From: Acanthaster planci
Lineage: Eukaryota; Echinodermata; Asteroidea; Valvatida; Acanthasteridae
DNA: 31,479 bases
Direction of reading: 5' to 3'
Assembly (NCBI RefSeq): GCF_001949145.1
Contig: NW_019091437.1
Coordinates: 1,141,804-1,173,282 of the forward strand
The notes beneath the pieces are model-generated. The model was not told the DNA's origin. It worked only from the letters and a program-made list of their open reading frames with translations, and did not search any database. Within the stretch, counting starts at the first letter, position 1; the number at the start of each line of letters is the position of its first letter. The translations under genes were made by a program, and so were the position numbers. Positions 1 to 28,406 of this stretch are shown here, in pieces.

Positions 1-134
1 GGGATGGTATTCATTGATTTGCTTTGTCAAACCAAGGAATCATTAGAGAAATCATTAATCATGAATAGAAATTAACTAATTATATTAGACTAGTTAACAG
101 GAGAAGAACGTTCACTTTTGTTATGCCTCTCAAG

Positions 135-16988
<16,854 letters not shown>

Positions 16989-17840
16989 GGATGCATTGAC
17001 AGCATTTTAATTCCTTGCAGTTGATTTTTTTGTAATTTCCCCTGGTTTTGGAGTTTCAAATTACTGCAAAGAAAATTTTGACCAGTTCTTTTTAAAAATG
17101 ACAGTGCCATTAATTCTGATTTGAATGCCTTTTGTTATTTAGAATTGTTTAAACTAGTGGTAGTTATCTCAGGCTTGCTAACAAGTTGTTTCCCCTCAGA
17201 GCACCAACGCCAAGCTGGTAATATTTTGTGTTGCTCGACAGGTTCTCTTATTTGCATCTCCAGTTTAAAAAAAAGGTACGGCACTTTTATCAGGAGTGCT
17301 AAATTGTGTTTGTTACTTAAGATCTGAACATTGTTTTCTATCCAGTGAAAACCTCACTAAGGGTAATAGGATTATGCCCAGGTTGAGAAATATCTAAATT
17401 GACATCTTAAACTGTAAACATGCTGTTAGCCTTTTAGCCATTCAGGTTTTTGTAATTTCTTGAAATCATTTGCCAAATTTTATTGTTCTGTTTCGTTAAG
17501 TGTGCCAGTTGATTTGTTTAAATACTTTGAGATCCACTTACTCCATTTTGTTTATCAAAGCACTTAAAGCTTTTCTCTCTTTCAATTACCTTTGAAAACG
17601 ATCAGTTTACACTAAAATGTTTATCTTTCTCCATTTTTGTGAGTGGTCATGAGATTTTGAAACAATACATATGTTTCTTTGTTGATATCATTGCTTTTGC
17701 TTGACGTCGCTTTGAATTTTTAAGATTGTATCTCTTTTGTCTTTGTTTTGTTTACGAATTGGTTTTCCATTTGCATTATCATGTGTGTTTCAACAATGAC
17801 TATTTTAGTTTCAAAATAAAGTTACTGAGGCAATTTAACA
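16989..17840 (+). other. Probable 3' untranslated region of the SRCR gene
   Basis: This AT-rich, T-rich sequence between the stop codon and the poly(A) signal at 17815-17820 holds no supported coding region. Confidence 0.6.
17815..17820 (+). terminator. Canonical polyadenylation signal AATAAA
   Basis: The AATAAA lies about 830 bp past the stop codon and is followed within 30 bp by a T/G-rich stretch (TTGATTTTTGGGGAAG). It is the first canonical hexamer I see downstream of the SRCR stop. Confidence 0.6.
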
Positions 17841-18973
17841 TTTTGATTTTTGGGGAAGTTTTGAAGGCTCGATTTTGTATTTTACACAACCCCGCCATCA
17901 ACCCTACCACCATCACAGAAACAATACAAAATACAAAATCTTATTTCAATCCTGATATGTTAAAAGTTTAATGCCTTGAGAGTGTTTGTGCTGAATCAAG
18001 ACACTGCAGGCTATAGAATTTTAAGACTTTCTGCTTTAAATGATTGGCCAATCGCTCATTAAAAACTGCAAGAAACATGGGCGAAATCAAATGGAAATTG
18101 GTTAGTGCAGAGATCATGGATAGTCGTTTTTAAATGCAAGGTCGTGAAATCGAAGGTTGGCTACTATCTACTGAACATTGGAGTGCTACAGATATTCACC
18201 CAAAGTGAAGTGTTCTTACTTTTTGACAAGATTTTGTTTCCACCAAAGCTGACGAATTCAGTGTTGATGTATGTGCCCAACTGGAGTCTTGCAATAGTAA
18301 GAGGATTTTTTTTTTAAATTATACAGATATTTCTGGTTTAAGTCTTGTTGAATTCCCCATTTTTTCATATTCTTGATTTTCTAAGTTACTAAGAAAAAAA
18401 TCACTGTGTACCTAGGCACTCCTAGAACCAATGACTTGTGCCTATTTTTTTATCTAAAAATTTCATTCTCCGATTTTGAAAGTAGTTTTTTCCCTGGCCT
18501 GTAGTCACAAGTGGCTTTTAATCTTAGTTTTCATTCTATGACAGATCACCCATGGTCTAAGCCACAGAGGAATTCCAACATTGCTCATCCTTGTAGTCTT
18601 ATTAATACAACGATGAATAACATAGTATTTCTCAAATGTTGAGTTTTGTAGAAGTGATTGCGTATGCGTGAGAGAACAGATGAGTAGTAAGTTTTCTTTG
18701 AGTGTCGCGAAGCATTCCTTGCCAAGGGTAGAGATGCTGTAAGTGGATAAACGCACCATTCGTATCCTGTCAACCCTTCACTACCCAGACAAAAATCCAG
18801 ACTTTCCAACGCTGTTATAGGTGGGGTTGCTCTTTTAAGAGTTTTTATCCAGAAATTCATCTTTTTTTGAAAAATTGATTAGTTCAGTCTACAATATTTT
18901 AAATTATCGTATTCTGTCGTTCTCTGAGCAAAACAGTGGTCCCTTGTTCGTGTCATTTTCTTTGAAAACTGCC
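17841..18973. other. Intergenic or 3' UTR space, no gene seen
   Basis: This is AT-rich sequence between two convergent genes. Short minus-strand ORFs around 18505-18860 have no recognisable domains. An ATTAAA on the minus strand at 18522-18517 could serve as a polyadenylation signal for the minus-strand gene, but that would imply a roughly 1-kb 3' UTR. Confidence 0.5.
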
Positions 18974-19428
18974 CTAAGTGTGCCATGACAAGAACGACTT
19001 GCTAGCAGATCTCTCTTCGTCATTGTCGTCAGAATCAGACACATTCATGTGTCTATTCAGGAATTTGGCTTCCTTGGTCTTCGTGGAGACTAAAACAGGT
19101 CCCTTCGTGTCTTTCTTGCTTACTTCAAACAGGACCGTAATGATGGATGTTAATCCGTCTCAGCCATTGTTTCTGTCGTTTTTACTTTGCCTCAGCACCG
19201 TGGGGATACCTGGTATTGGACGGTCTTCTTTGGCATGGCGCATCTTAACCTCATCTCGGTTTGAGTGCTTCTGCAGGTCCCGCTTTGTTTAAATCAAGCT
19301 GTAGCATCTGCTCTCTGTTCAGTTCTTCTCGCTTTCTTACGTTGGACGCGTGCGACATGCCGACAAAAAAGATTTTGCCTTTGACTTAACGCAGGGTTTT
19401 CCTCGGCTGCTGTGTTGTTACTAGGTTC
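18974..19428 (-). pseudogene. Decayed coding remnant past the stop of the minus-strand gene
   Basis: Reading the minus strand downstream of the stop at 19553-19551, I find open stretches with the same acidic and basic composition as the gene's tail. Frame one (19428-19294) contains VARVQRKKARRTEQRADATA. Another frame contains DEVKMRHAKEDRPIPGIP, a TGA at 19162-19160, then GLTSIITVLFEVSKKD and EAKFLNRHMNVSDSDDNDEE (to the TAG at 18976-18974). The last resembles the basic-then-acidic modules in the intact tail. At least one frame change and one stop separate the pieces. Possible explanations are a relic of a longer ancestral C-terminus, extra spliced exons, or sequencing errors. Confidence 0.45.
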
Positions 19429-19550
19429 CCCCAAGCAGGGTTCCTACCCTTCTGGACTTACATTGCTTTGGTGACGGGTGTACACGGAGTCAGTTGGTCT
19501 ATCTGAGTGAGGTTTTTTTTCCAGTTTCCTCTTCTTTCGTAAGGCTGGTT

Positions 19551-22500
19551 TCATTTTTGTTTTTCAGTTGCGTCTTTCCCGTCATGTGGCACCGTGTTCT
19601 CGTCGTCTGGTGTTACCTGTGCTCTTAGTCCTCTATCAGCCACAGTTCTTTGTCTCTCCAGATCATCAGCCCGCTCGTCAATCATCCTTTGCATTAAGGA
19701 AATGTCCACTGAGTCTCTTCTCAGCAATTCATCATCGTCATCATTTTCAAGTTCGATGCAACGAGCCCGAAACCTCGCCAGCCTGGCCCGCTCTAAAGCT
19801 TCCTCTCTCCTCTTCTGTCGGGATTTATTTACACGTGAGCTTACAGATGATTGCAGGAAGTCGTCAGAATCTTCCGATTTATTCCTCCTACGACGGCAGT
19901 GTGACCTGCGGTCTTCGATTCTGCAAGGCCTGGGTATCCTTAACGTCAGCGCCGCCTTTGCTGGCCTGGCATATTTTAGAAGCAGTTCTTGTGCCGATGC
20001 CTTGATACCTGCCCGGCCTTTTTGAGGTTGTGCTCTAGCGTCACTGTTTGATTTGACATCCAATCGCTGTAGCTGTGTAACAAGTCGTGCCCCTTTGATT
20101 GCTAAACCAACTGCCTCGTCCTCTGAGGAGTCTGTAGTTTCAGTGCTGTCTGAGCTCGGATCAGTAAAAGACTCCTCTTCCTGCACTTCTTCTGAGTGTG
20201 ATCCATGTGTTTGTGTATTGTTGCCATCTTCAAGAGGTGTTCTGTTATCTTGAACTTCATCACCGCTCTCTGAAGTGTCATCGGTGTCAATGTCCCGATT
20301 TAATGTCCTTAACCTGGCCTCTCTTGCTCGCTCCTTAGCCTTTACTCTTCTCCAATCTCGCGCTTCCTCGAGGCGCAAACTTATCATAGACCGAGTGGAA
20401 CGTGACTGCATAGACTGAGAGCCTTGACCGACACCTGCGGATTCTGTTACCCCATCTTCTCTTTGAGGAACGACTGCTGAGTTAACCCGTTTTGACGGTC
20501 TGACGAATCTAAAGACCTTTTCTTGTCTTGAAACGGTTGCACCTTTGCTATTTGCGTTGAACCGTGCCACCAACTGTCTCTGTGGTAAGCCCTCTCTGTT
20601 TGTTTCTTCTTGAGTTGTTTTTTGGTCTTCAACATGTAGTGTCTCCATCTTCATCAGTACCTGCTGGTGTGTAGTGTATTCTGGCGTGGCTTCTGCAGCG
20701 GATATGTTTCCCAACGTATCCTGACTTCCTTTGCTGTTTGAATCGAGCTCTGTTGCAAAACCACTTGGGGCTGTTTCTTCAGGAGTCTGGAGGACTGCAG
20801 TTTCATTATCAGGCCTGTGTTCATTTTTCTGTGCGGCAGCTTCGGTGTCGAGCCTTGCAAGAACAGATCTTTCTTCCTTCTCATTTTTCTTATGAAATTC
20901 CTCACTTTCGTCCTCGCGTGGTTGTTTAGATGAGGTAAGGCTAATTGTCGTAGTTGCCACTGTGTTGTTTAGTTCATTTTCCCCCGTCTCCTTTGCACCT
21001 TTCTGTGCTTTGTCGCTGTTAGTTAAATAAGATGGGCTTCCAGGATGAAATTCCTTTTCAACACGACTGTTGCCATGTTTGGTTGGTGGTGATGACGTTG
21101 AGTTGTCCTTTACGTCTTCTTGTTTTATGGTCATTGCATTCATCTCAGTGATGAGGCACATATTCTCATTCTCCTCACTCCCGTCACCTCTTTCAATGTC
21201 CCTTGCTTGGAGTCTTAGCTTCCGAGCCCGTTCGACTGCCATCTTTCTGAATCTGTCACGAATCTGCTCTAAAGAATTGGATGCTTGTCTAGCAGATTTG
21301 AGAGCGAGTCTCGGTGCTGACACCCTGGAGTTCGTGAAGTTCTTATTCGGTTCAAAAGCGTTCAGGTCTCTATGACGAATTGTTGGCTTCTGACTTGAAA
21401 CATCAAACGCTCCGCTATTGGTCTCTTCCATTTGTCTCATTTGCGGTATGAGTTCGCTCAATACGTCTCTCCTGTATATACTGTCATTAAAACTTCGCAT
21501 CTGTGGTTGGTGTACATGTATATTACGAATGTTGTGGAAAACAGGTTGCTTGTGCTGGCTCTCAATAACTTGTGCATTTAATTCCCAACGTCTCTCTTCT
21601 TGAATCCGTCCTGTGGAATGCATGTCATCTTCAGTTAACCTCAAACCTTGGATAAGGTTTATAAGTGCGTCTTCGTCGCCTATGTCATCTCTCACTTCGT
21701 CTCTGTTGTCTGTAGGTGAAACAGTTTCTAGCTGTCTCGCGCCACTGCCTGCACTTGGTTGATGTGAATTCAATAGATCACCCCGTATTAGTCCCTCTTC
21801 ATTCGCAGGCTGGCTTGTTATTTCATCAGCCATGGCCTGCTGTGCACTGTGTTTGATATCATCATCAAGCAATGGCAAACTGGAAGGAAGTGTACCACTA
21901 CCTTCTACGTTGCTGTCTGGTACACCTTCGTTCACGTTTCGATTTGGGACTCGAAACTCCTTTGAATTCGGTTCAACTCGTGACGGCTTGTCGCATCCTC
22001 TTTGCTCCAGTCTGCTGAATGACTCTTCTGGTGTTTCAGTTACCGAGGACATCGATTCAAGGTCAGTGCATCTGAGTTGTGTGAATGCAGTGATGAGGGA
22101 TGCGACTGGGGTATTTGGTCTTCTTGTATATCCAGCAGCTTGTCTGGTCTGCTGTAAGACGACCTCACGTCTCGTCCAGCCTGAGTCAATGGGAGTAGGC
22201 TTGCGAACTGGTAAGGCCTCTGACTTGGTGAGTGTAAACCCTTTGGGACTGTCGTCAATACATCGACCCAATTCCTGATCACTGTTTGTTTTTCTGGAAT
22301 GTTGCAGGTGACTTGCAAATATGTCGTCTTCGCTGGGCTTATCTCCTGTTCTGAGGACGTCAACTTGACAAGGTATACATGAATCTTTTTTCTGTTCCTC
22401 GATAATTTGTTCAGACAGCCCCTTGTCGTTAATTTGGTTGATTATTCCCTGGTTTGCGTCTTTTGATGTTCCTTCTTTCATCAAAATACCATTTGGCGCC

Positions 22501-24391
22501 TCACAAAAATGAACGCTGACAACGTTGTCAAAACTTGAGTCTTGATCTGCTGGGTTTTCGGCAGATGTGTATTCACTATGTGTTTGATGGGGGTTGTCTT
22601 TAGGAAATTTGCTGTCAACACGCTGTTTTGTTTTCCCACCGTCACTGGAATCAGATGAGCTCTGTATCATCGAAATATTAGCTGCCGGAAGCTGATTGTT
22701 GTCCACGTTGTTCATTTGCAGATTTTCAGGTAAGACATCCTTGACATCTTTGATGGCCATTGCGCCAGTTGATCTCTTACAATCAATGTCCTTGATTGAG
22801 ACATTAACTAATGCCAAACACTGATGCAGCCTGACAAATTTCGAAATGTCTGTCTTTTCTCCCTCTGGTCTCTTCTCGGTAGATGAAGATATACCCTGTG
22901 GTTGTTGCAGATTTGCTGAAGGTACTCTCACCTCCCCCTTAGGAGCGTCATGTCGTTCTTGGTTTGTTGCATCACCATTAATGTCTTTGTGGTATCTAGG
23001 ACTTATGGCAAGATTAGATAGTGCCAGACACCCACGTAGACGATCAAGTTTATCAACCTCATTCGTTTTTTTCTCGGGAATATCCCCGGTAGATGCAGGT
23101 TGATGAACGTTTGATTTCACTGGAAGTTCCGGCTCCAGCTTTTCCATGATACTGCACTCTCGTGCGCTTTGGGTCGTCCTCATACATCCTGTGGCTGCAA
23201 GAGAATGTGATGCCAACAGCCCATCTGAAGATTTTATGTCGCAGTCCTTCAATGTAAGTTCTGTAAAAGCTCTGACAAGGCGGGCTGTCTTGTGATCTTG
23301 TCTAATTCTGAATCTGGTGAGTCTGATTCCTTCCGGGACCTCATCTCTCTGCCTTGTCCAAACTGCTTCACGAGTAGATAAGCCACACCGGAGAGCCATG
23401 TGTCTCAATGCCTGTCGTCGTTTGTGGCTTGCACGGTAGTACTGTTTGCGTTTCGGCCTTTGTTGTGTTGCCACTTTGATGCTCGCAAGCTTTGCTTTCC
23501 TCGATGAGCGAGCTCGTCGATTTTTAGGTTCGGTTAACGTTGGCATCCTGCTGTGATCCCTCAGAACGCTGCATCCTTCCAGAGCCTGACCCCGTAGCAC
23601 AGAACGTTGGCCTAGCTGTCTTTCATCACCTAGGCCTATACTTTTACGTGATTCAAACCTAATGGCTGCATTTGTGGGCGGTTTTTGTGGTAGTGTGCCG
23701 GCTCTGCGAAGAGGCAGTGACAGCAATGGCGGTGGACGTGGTGGCGGTGGTACCGACGCTCTTGGTGTATTTCTTGCTGAAAACGCCATTAGCGGAGATT
23801 CTGCAGATGTGAGGGCAGAAATCGGACTCACAGAGGAAACTGTAAGCCAGTTCCAGCAGGCTTTAGACACATGCTCATCCCAGTCCATGGCTTCAGTCTT
23901 CAGACCGACACAGCTGGCTGTTTTATGCAGGGGTTGTCTGGTGAAGACATGATCGGGCCCATAATGGAATCTCGTGAAGTCCCATCCTCCATGAATCGGT
24001 AATAGCTCGTCCCACTCCATTTTTTCATCTTCACGAAGGTCGACATCCATGTCTGTGTCATCCTTGTCTTCAGTCTCCTTTGCAGTCCCAGCATCATCAC
24101 ATTTATTGAAGTCAACCTCCATGATGTCCGCGTCCAACTTGTCTATCTCCATGGACACTGACTCGTTGCTGTCAACTTCCATGACTTCTTCTGCACTGGC
24201 ACCTGTCTCCATTTCTGCCTCCGCATCTATTTCATCTGCTTCCATGTCAGTTACGTCATCGTTTCCGAAGGAAAAATTCACTAAGGTATCACAGCAACTC
24301 TGACAATAACCTCGCTTGCCTGGCACATTGTTGGAATGGTTGCTGTTTGGAGACGAGTAATGCTGGAGGTGAGCATCAAAGGTGTCTGATC
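19551..24391 (-). CDS. 4.8-kb last exon: acidic, repeat-bearing, probably disordered protein
   Basis: This single open exon encodes 1612 residues plus a TGA (19553-19551). The frame is open upstream of the GTG at 24326-24324 to a clear acceptor before 24391, so it is an internal-start exon. Residues below count from that GTG codon. Features in order are: GYCQSCC (6-12, resembling the start of a DBF4-type zinc finger but without its histidines); an acidic region with six M-x-x-D tetrapeptides (49-150); polyproline (193-200); a strongly basic patch (268-305); then alternating basic helical modules and short leucine-rich modules up to 1557. Basic patches suggest nuclear targeting if this is a separate protein; if fused to the membrane module it would be a cytoplasmic or lumenal tail. 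Function unknown. Confidence 0.85.
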
Positions 24392-27300
24392 CTGGAAAAG
24401 AAAAAATATCACCTGTAAGCTTTGATGGTCAATGGAATAAATGGGAGTGTTTCTCAGAAATGTTTTTTGTGACTTTGGATATAAACAAACCCGAACTTGT
24501 AAGTTCAGGGGAACCTAAGAATGATCCTTTGCGAGTCTCACATCAAAGCTTTCTCTAAATTCGATATGTTTTCCGGTCCCAAATTCTTTTTTTTTTCATC
24601 ATATCTTTATCAAGACTCCACAATCGCAAAAGTGTGGTGAAAATTACGCACTTAACCCCTAAAAAATTCCCTTTTAGTTTTGTTGGTTAAACAAACATCA
24701 GCCACCGTAGTTTGGGGAGAATCATTTGACGTTTTGACCTATAATAGCTCTATGATACGAACAAGACAATTGGTGCTGTTTATGAGGTAGAATTAGAGTC
24801 AGAAGATTAGAACATATTTTTGGAGAGACGAAATACATTTTTAAATCTAATGTTAATTAGTAAGGAGCGTATATGCCAGTGAATTCTTAGGGATCTTACA
24901 TCCATTTTTGGCTTGAATAGATTTTTTGATATTTTGTTCCTATTTTCAAGATTTGAGCGAATTTTACAGACAAAACATGCCCTCAAGATTGGAATGCAGC
25001 TTCCCAACATAAAACATCCGCAGGTCTTAAGTTCGAGACATGCATTTCATCCGAAATCTCATTTCATCCGAAAATATAGGAAGCACCCGATCATCTTGAC
25101 GGTGTTACGCCTGATATAGCCCAAAGTTCCGAACCTGTTTCAATGCTTCGGCTGTGATCGGCGAGCACATGCGCTGTGACAATCTTAACGGTTTCATGCT
25201 ACCCTAAACCACTGAAGTACGTCAGGCGACTATGTAGGCAATTTGTAGCAGGTGACCGTTGCATTAAACTAAAAATACGCTTCGTTCTGCTCTTAATTTC
25301 GTCCAAAAGCCACACGCTTACATTTTCTTACAGTTTCTTAATTAATGAAGTTTTATTGATTGGTTAGAAAGAATTTAGATCAACGTAAAAATCCCAATGT
25401 GCATTACTCAGATTATGCTGTTTTAAACAAGATATATGTCACGTCAAGAAACGAGTGATATTCCCATGATATTTTAAATTTACAGCAGTGTGTTGAGGAT
25501 CTCTTCAGTTATTTTCTGAAGCACTTGTGCAGACATGGGCCTCTAAGAAAAAAAAAGGTTATCTATTAATGGCTTCTATTGAATTGTATTTCCTGTAATG
25601 TTTTGTTTCTAAAGTCCCTTTCCTACCCTAACCTGGATCTCTTATGCGCTGAAGTTTGAAAAAAATTAAAACATAGAAGCGTGCCCTTAGAAATTTGAAT
25701 AGTGGCACTTACCACTGCAGTGGTGGTGATACTTGACAGATGGTACCATTTTTTTCAAGGTACCAATCATCTTTGTGGCTTCCTCAATGGTGTTCACTGA
25801 TGCCAAAAGATGAACATCTGACAAGAGATAATGAATCTATTTTAGATGGACTGACTGCTAGGATTAAAATGGTGTGGAAAAAATCTTGGGCTGAAGCCAA
25901 ATGCTTACAAGCAGTGAGTTTCCAAATTACCAAAAAACATCATTGGAACCATGATAGAGTCCATGTCTTACCCATCTGTCTGTGACTACTTTGCGAAATG
26001 TCTATGTTATTGTAAAATCCGTTGTTTCTATTAGAGTTGACATTAACTGCGAAATCTTTCCTTTTTACAGTGTAAAAACTGCCCTTGCGTCAAACACATT
26101 TATTCATGCGCGTAAATCCCGCGGTGATGGGGAGGGGTATGTATCCCCAACTTTTTTTGGGTGGGGGTGACAATAGGTTATTGAATCCCCCCACATACAC
26201 CTTTTGTGTTGAGCAAAATTAAAGTGGATTGTGAAGAATTTTTCACACTTCCGACTGAAACACATTCAGTATCACTCAAAAAGGGCAAACAAATTTAAAT
26301 AAATTTAAATAAGTCATAAAATTATTGTAATACATATTACAGATGTACATTATAATATGTATCATGAATATCGACCTCTATATACAGTCATGAGGTGTCA
26401 ACGTCCCCCCCCTCAGCTTTTCAAATTTTCGTGGCCGGGCAAGTCATACACCACCTTTCCCCATCTCCCATCCCCCAATTTCTACCACAAATTTACGCCA
26501 CTGCATTTACCTTTTATGAACCCACTTCATGTTTTCGTTTGCTTAACAGTTAATAGTACAATAACACAAAGAACTTACAGAATGATCTTGATCCATGTGC
26601 GTTGAAGAAGAGTCTAAGTAATAGCGTTAAAGTAATCAAGTGATGCTTCAGCAGCAGAAATTTTAATTAAATTAATGATCAACTTACTAGCATTCTCTAC
26701 AGTTGTCTGCGTCTTCATCTTGTCCCGGAAAAACGTCAGGACGCCAATGTAGTGGGGGATGATAAGGAAGCAACCGGTTACATCGAAGTCAGCCGTGACA
26801 TGATGCGGTTCCCTAAGGTGGGCCAGGAACCAAAATCCTGCTAGCACCTGCAAAGCACCGATGTTATGACTGCACGGCAACCTTTGTCTTACGGAGCAGG
26901 ATCTGAGTGGTGCTGGGACAGAATTGACTAGCCGGGTCACCTGGCTGCTGGTGATGTCCGGTGACTTCATGTTAGAATTTGCAGGGCTGATCGTGTCCCA
27001 GAGAAGCAAAATAATCCAAGCCATCACAGAAACCCCAACTGTTGGCAAGAAGATGACTGGAAGCACTTGAAGAAGGAGTATCGCATGGATTGGCAAGATT
27101 ACGGCCCGTAGCCAAACCCGGAGACTATTCATCAACTGTCTGGGGAAATCAGCACGGTGAGGCCGCTGTTTTTGAGGGCGGTGATGATATACTTGGATCT
27201 TCCAGGATTTGATTCGATGGCCATTCCGAAAGAGTTGGAGAAGTAGAGTGAGGAGTCCAAAGAAGCTGGAAAAGATGGACACGTGGCAAAAGATAGTAGA

Positions 27301-28215
27301 TGCCAATGGTCCCCGCTCAGCGATCCAACTCGTAGCGACATGTCGCAGGGAGAATGCCACTCCCCGTTCAGTCCCAAGGAGTAAACTACACGACTGGTTG
27401 TTGGTGTTGAGTAGAAGTGAACCCATCCCCGGTTCTGCTGAAGGCACCCCTGGCTGGAAAAATGATGTTCCCCACATGCAGCAGCAACAAAGATACAGAG
27501 CAAATTTCCACGGAAAGAGATGGTTTTTAGCAGATGTTCCTTCGGATAGGATGGGTTTGTTTGGAGCATCGATGTTTGTAATTAGGCAGAAGTCTGTAAA
27601 CGCGCCGATGGTCAGGCACTGTTTGCTGGAGCACAGAAGTTTGGTGGGAACTGATGTCACGTTTGCACGGTTGTCATCAACAAACGTAGGTATTCCCCCG
27701 GAAACCTGGCTGGGCTCAAACTGAGGTCCACCCATACGATCAGGAGTGATCCATACAAAAGGAGGACTGGCCGGAGTAGCTGTCATCAGGTCGACGGTCA
27801 GTAGTGGCCTGGTCTTGGGGAAATTTCCCGTTACCAGGCCTGCCGGTACATTCGTCTCAAAATCGGCGGCGGGCGATGGTGGTACCTCGCAACAAGGGTC
27901 ACTAGTTGACCTCTTTCGCCACAGGACTTGAGGAAGGTGGTCGATGTCGGCAGGGAAGCGATCCGTGAGGATCAGAGGCCTCGATGTTGGAGGCGGGCCG
28001 GGAGAGGGTACCGTAGGTTGGTCTCCAGATGACGTAGATGGGATGAGCATCATCATGACGGTGGCGGTCTCCAGGCAAAAGTCAGGCATGCCGGTGGCTT
28101 GGACGGTTAGTGCTGAAGGAGGAATCTTCAACACTCCGCTGGTCATCATCCCCATCAACAAGCCACCGGTCATGATCACAACGTTCCAAAACGAAAGTTG
28201 CTTCAACAATAACAT
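19551..28215 (-). CDS. Large three-exon gene model: multi-pass membrane module plus long acidic tail
   Basis: The model joins 28215-26688, 25817-25713 and 24391-19551. All junctions are phase 1 and rebuild codons AAT and GGA. Donors are A|gtaagt and G|gtaagt; acceptors are cttgtcag and cttttccag. The product would be about 2157 residues: a signal-like N-terminus, a proline-rich stretch, several hydrophobic segments, a short helical linker, then a roughly 1600-residue acidic, low-complexity tail with repeated motifs. I recognise no family for the whole protein. The middle exon and the union of membrane and tail parts are inferred from splice consensus only. The alternative is two genes, a membrane protein ending in an unseen exon and a tail gene starting upstream of 24391. 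It converges on the SRCR gene. Confidence 0.5.
24392..25712 (-). other. Intron, no gene seen
   Basis: This 1321-bp AT-rich stretch lies between the candidate 105-bp exon and the last exon. Short ORFs on both strands lack any domain or compositional support. Further small exons cannot be excluded. Confidence 0.55.
25713..25817 (-). CDS. Candidate 105-bp internal exon
   Basis: On the minus strand the acceptor cttgtcag precedes 25817 and the donor gtaagtg follows 25713. The frame is open and phase 1 at both ends, matching the exons on either side. It encodes 34 full codons including VNTIEEATKMIGTLKKM and then YHHHCS, a likely short helix with a His/Cys-rich end. This was found by looking for a phase-compatible bridge and has no domain support. 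It is also too short to be convincing from coding statistics alone. Confidence 0.5.
25818..26687 (-). other. Intron, no gene seen
   Basis: This 870-bp stretch has C/G homopolymer-rich patches (26100-26200 and 26400-26480) and AT-rich parts including two AAATTTAAAT words near 26290-26310. Nothing codes convincingly. Confidence 0.55.
26688..28215 (-). CDS. Multi-pass membrane protein exon of unknown family
   Basis: The ATG at 28215-28213 has an A at -3 and an in-frame TAA four codons upstream, so this is a real start. The exon encodes 509 residues and ends at a strong donor (A|gtaagt after 26688); the frame runs on to 26614 only by intron read-through. A hydrophobic N-terminus (about 8-29) could be a signal peptide or anchor. 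A proline/threonine-rich region follows (55-180) with an N-glycosylation sequon at 185 and another at 273. Hydrophobic segments lie near 235-253, 303-328, 362-407 (probably two passes), 452-466 and 482-496. A cysteine cluster (CCCC, 243-246) sits in the first of these, a possible palmitoylation site. GC content is higher than in flanking sequence, as expected for coding DNA. I do not recognise the family. The overlapping 27132-27569 frame on the same strand is shorter and treated as a shadow. Confidence 0.72.
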
Positions 28216-28370
28216 TTTGAAATATTATTGTCGGTAAGATGGTAACAAAGCGCAGTAAAATCGCAATCAAATCAAGTAGGTAAACCTCGCTCGATGAGAT
28301 CAAAAAGGGTTCTAATGTGTTTGTTGTTGGATCCTGCACATGTGACATGGTTGACACACGTCGTAAATTG

Positions 28371-28378
28371 TGACGTCA
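28371..28378. promoter_or_regulatory. CRE palindrome TGACGTCA
   Basis: This is a perfect 8-bp CREB/ATF consensus 156 bp upstream of the minus-strand ATG. It is the closest of three. Confidence 0.45.
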
Positions 28379-28406
28379 GCACGAATAAATGAGCATCTGT
28401 TACCAT

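Noticed and set aside
17200-17217. Possible 18-bp micro-exon after the SRCR stop, with cccctcag acceptor and gtaata donor, phase 1 to phase 1
   Set aside because: The preceding exon ends in an in-frame TAA with no usable donor, and 18 bp of sequence is too little to support a call.
19568-20025. Two overlapping ORFs of about 145 residues on the + strand opposite the acidic-tail exon
   Set aside because: Their serine/leucine-rich composition is the antisense shadow of acidic and arginine-rich codons.
27132-27569. 145-residue minus-strand ORF overlapping the membrane exon in another frame
   Set aside because: The overlapping frame is open for 533 codons from an ATG with an upstream in-frame stop, so this one is a shadow.
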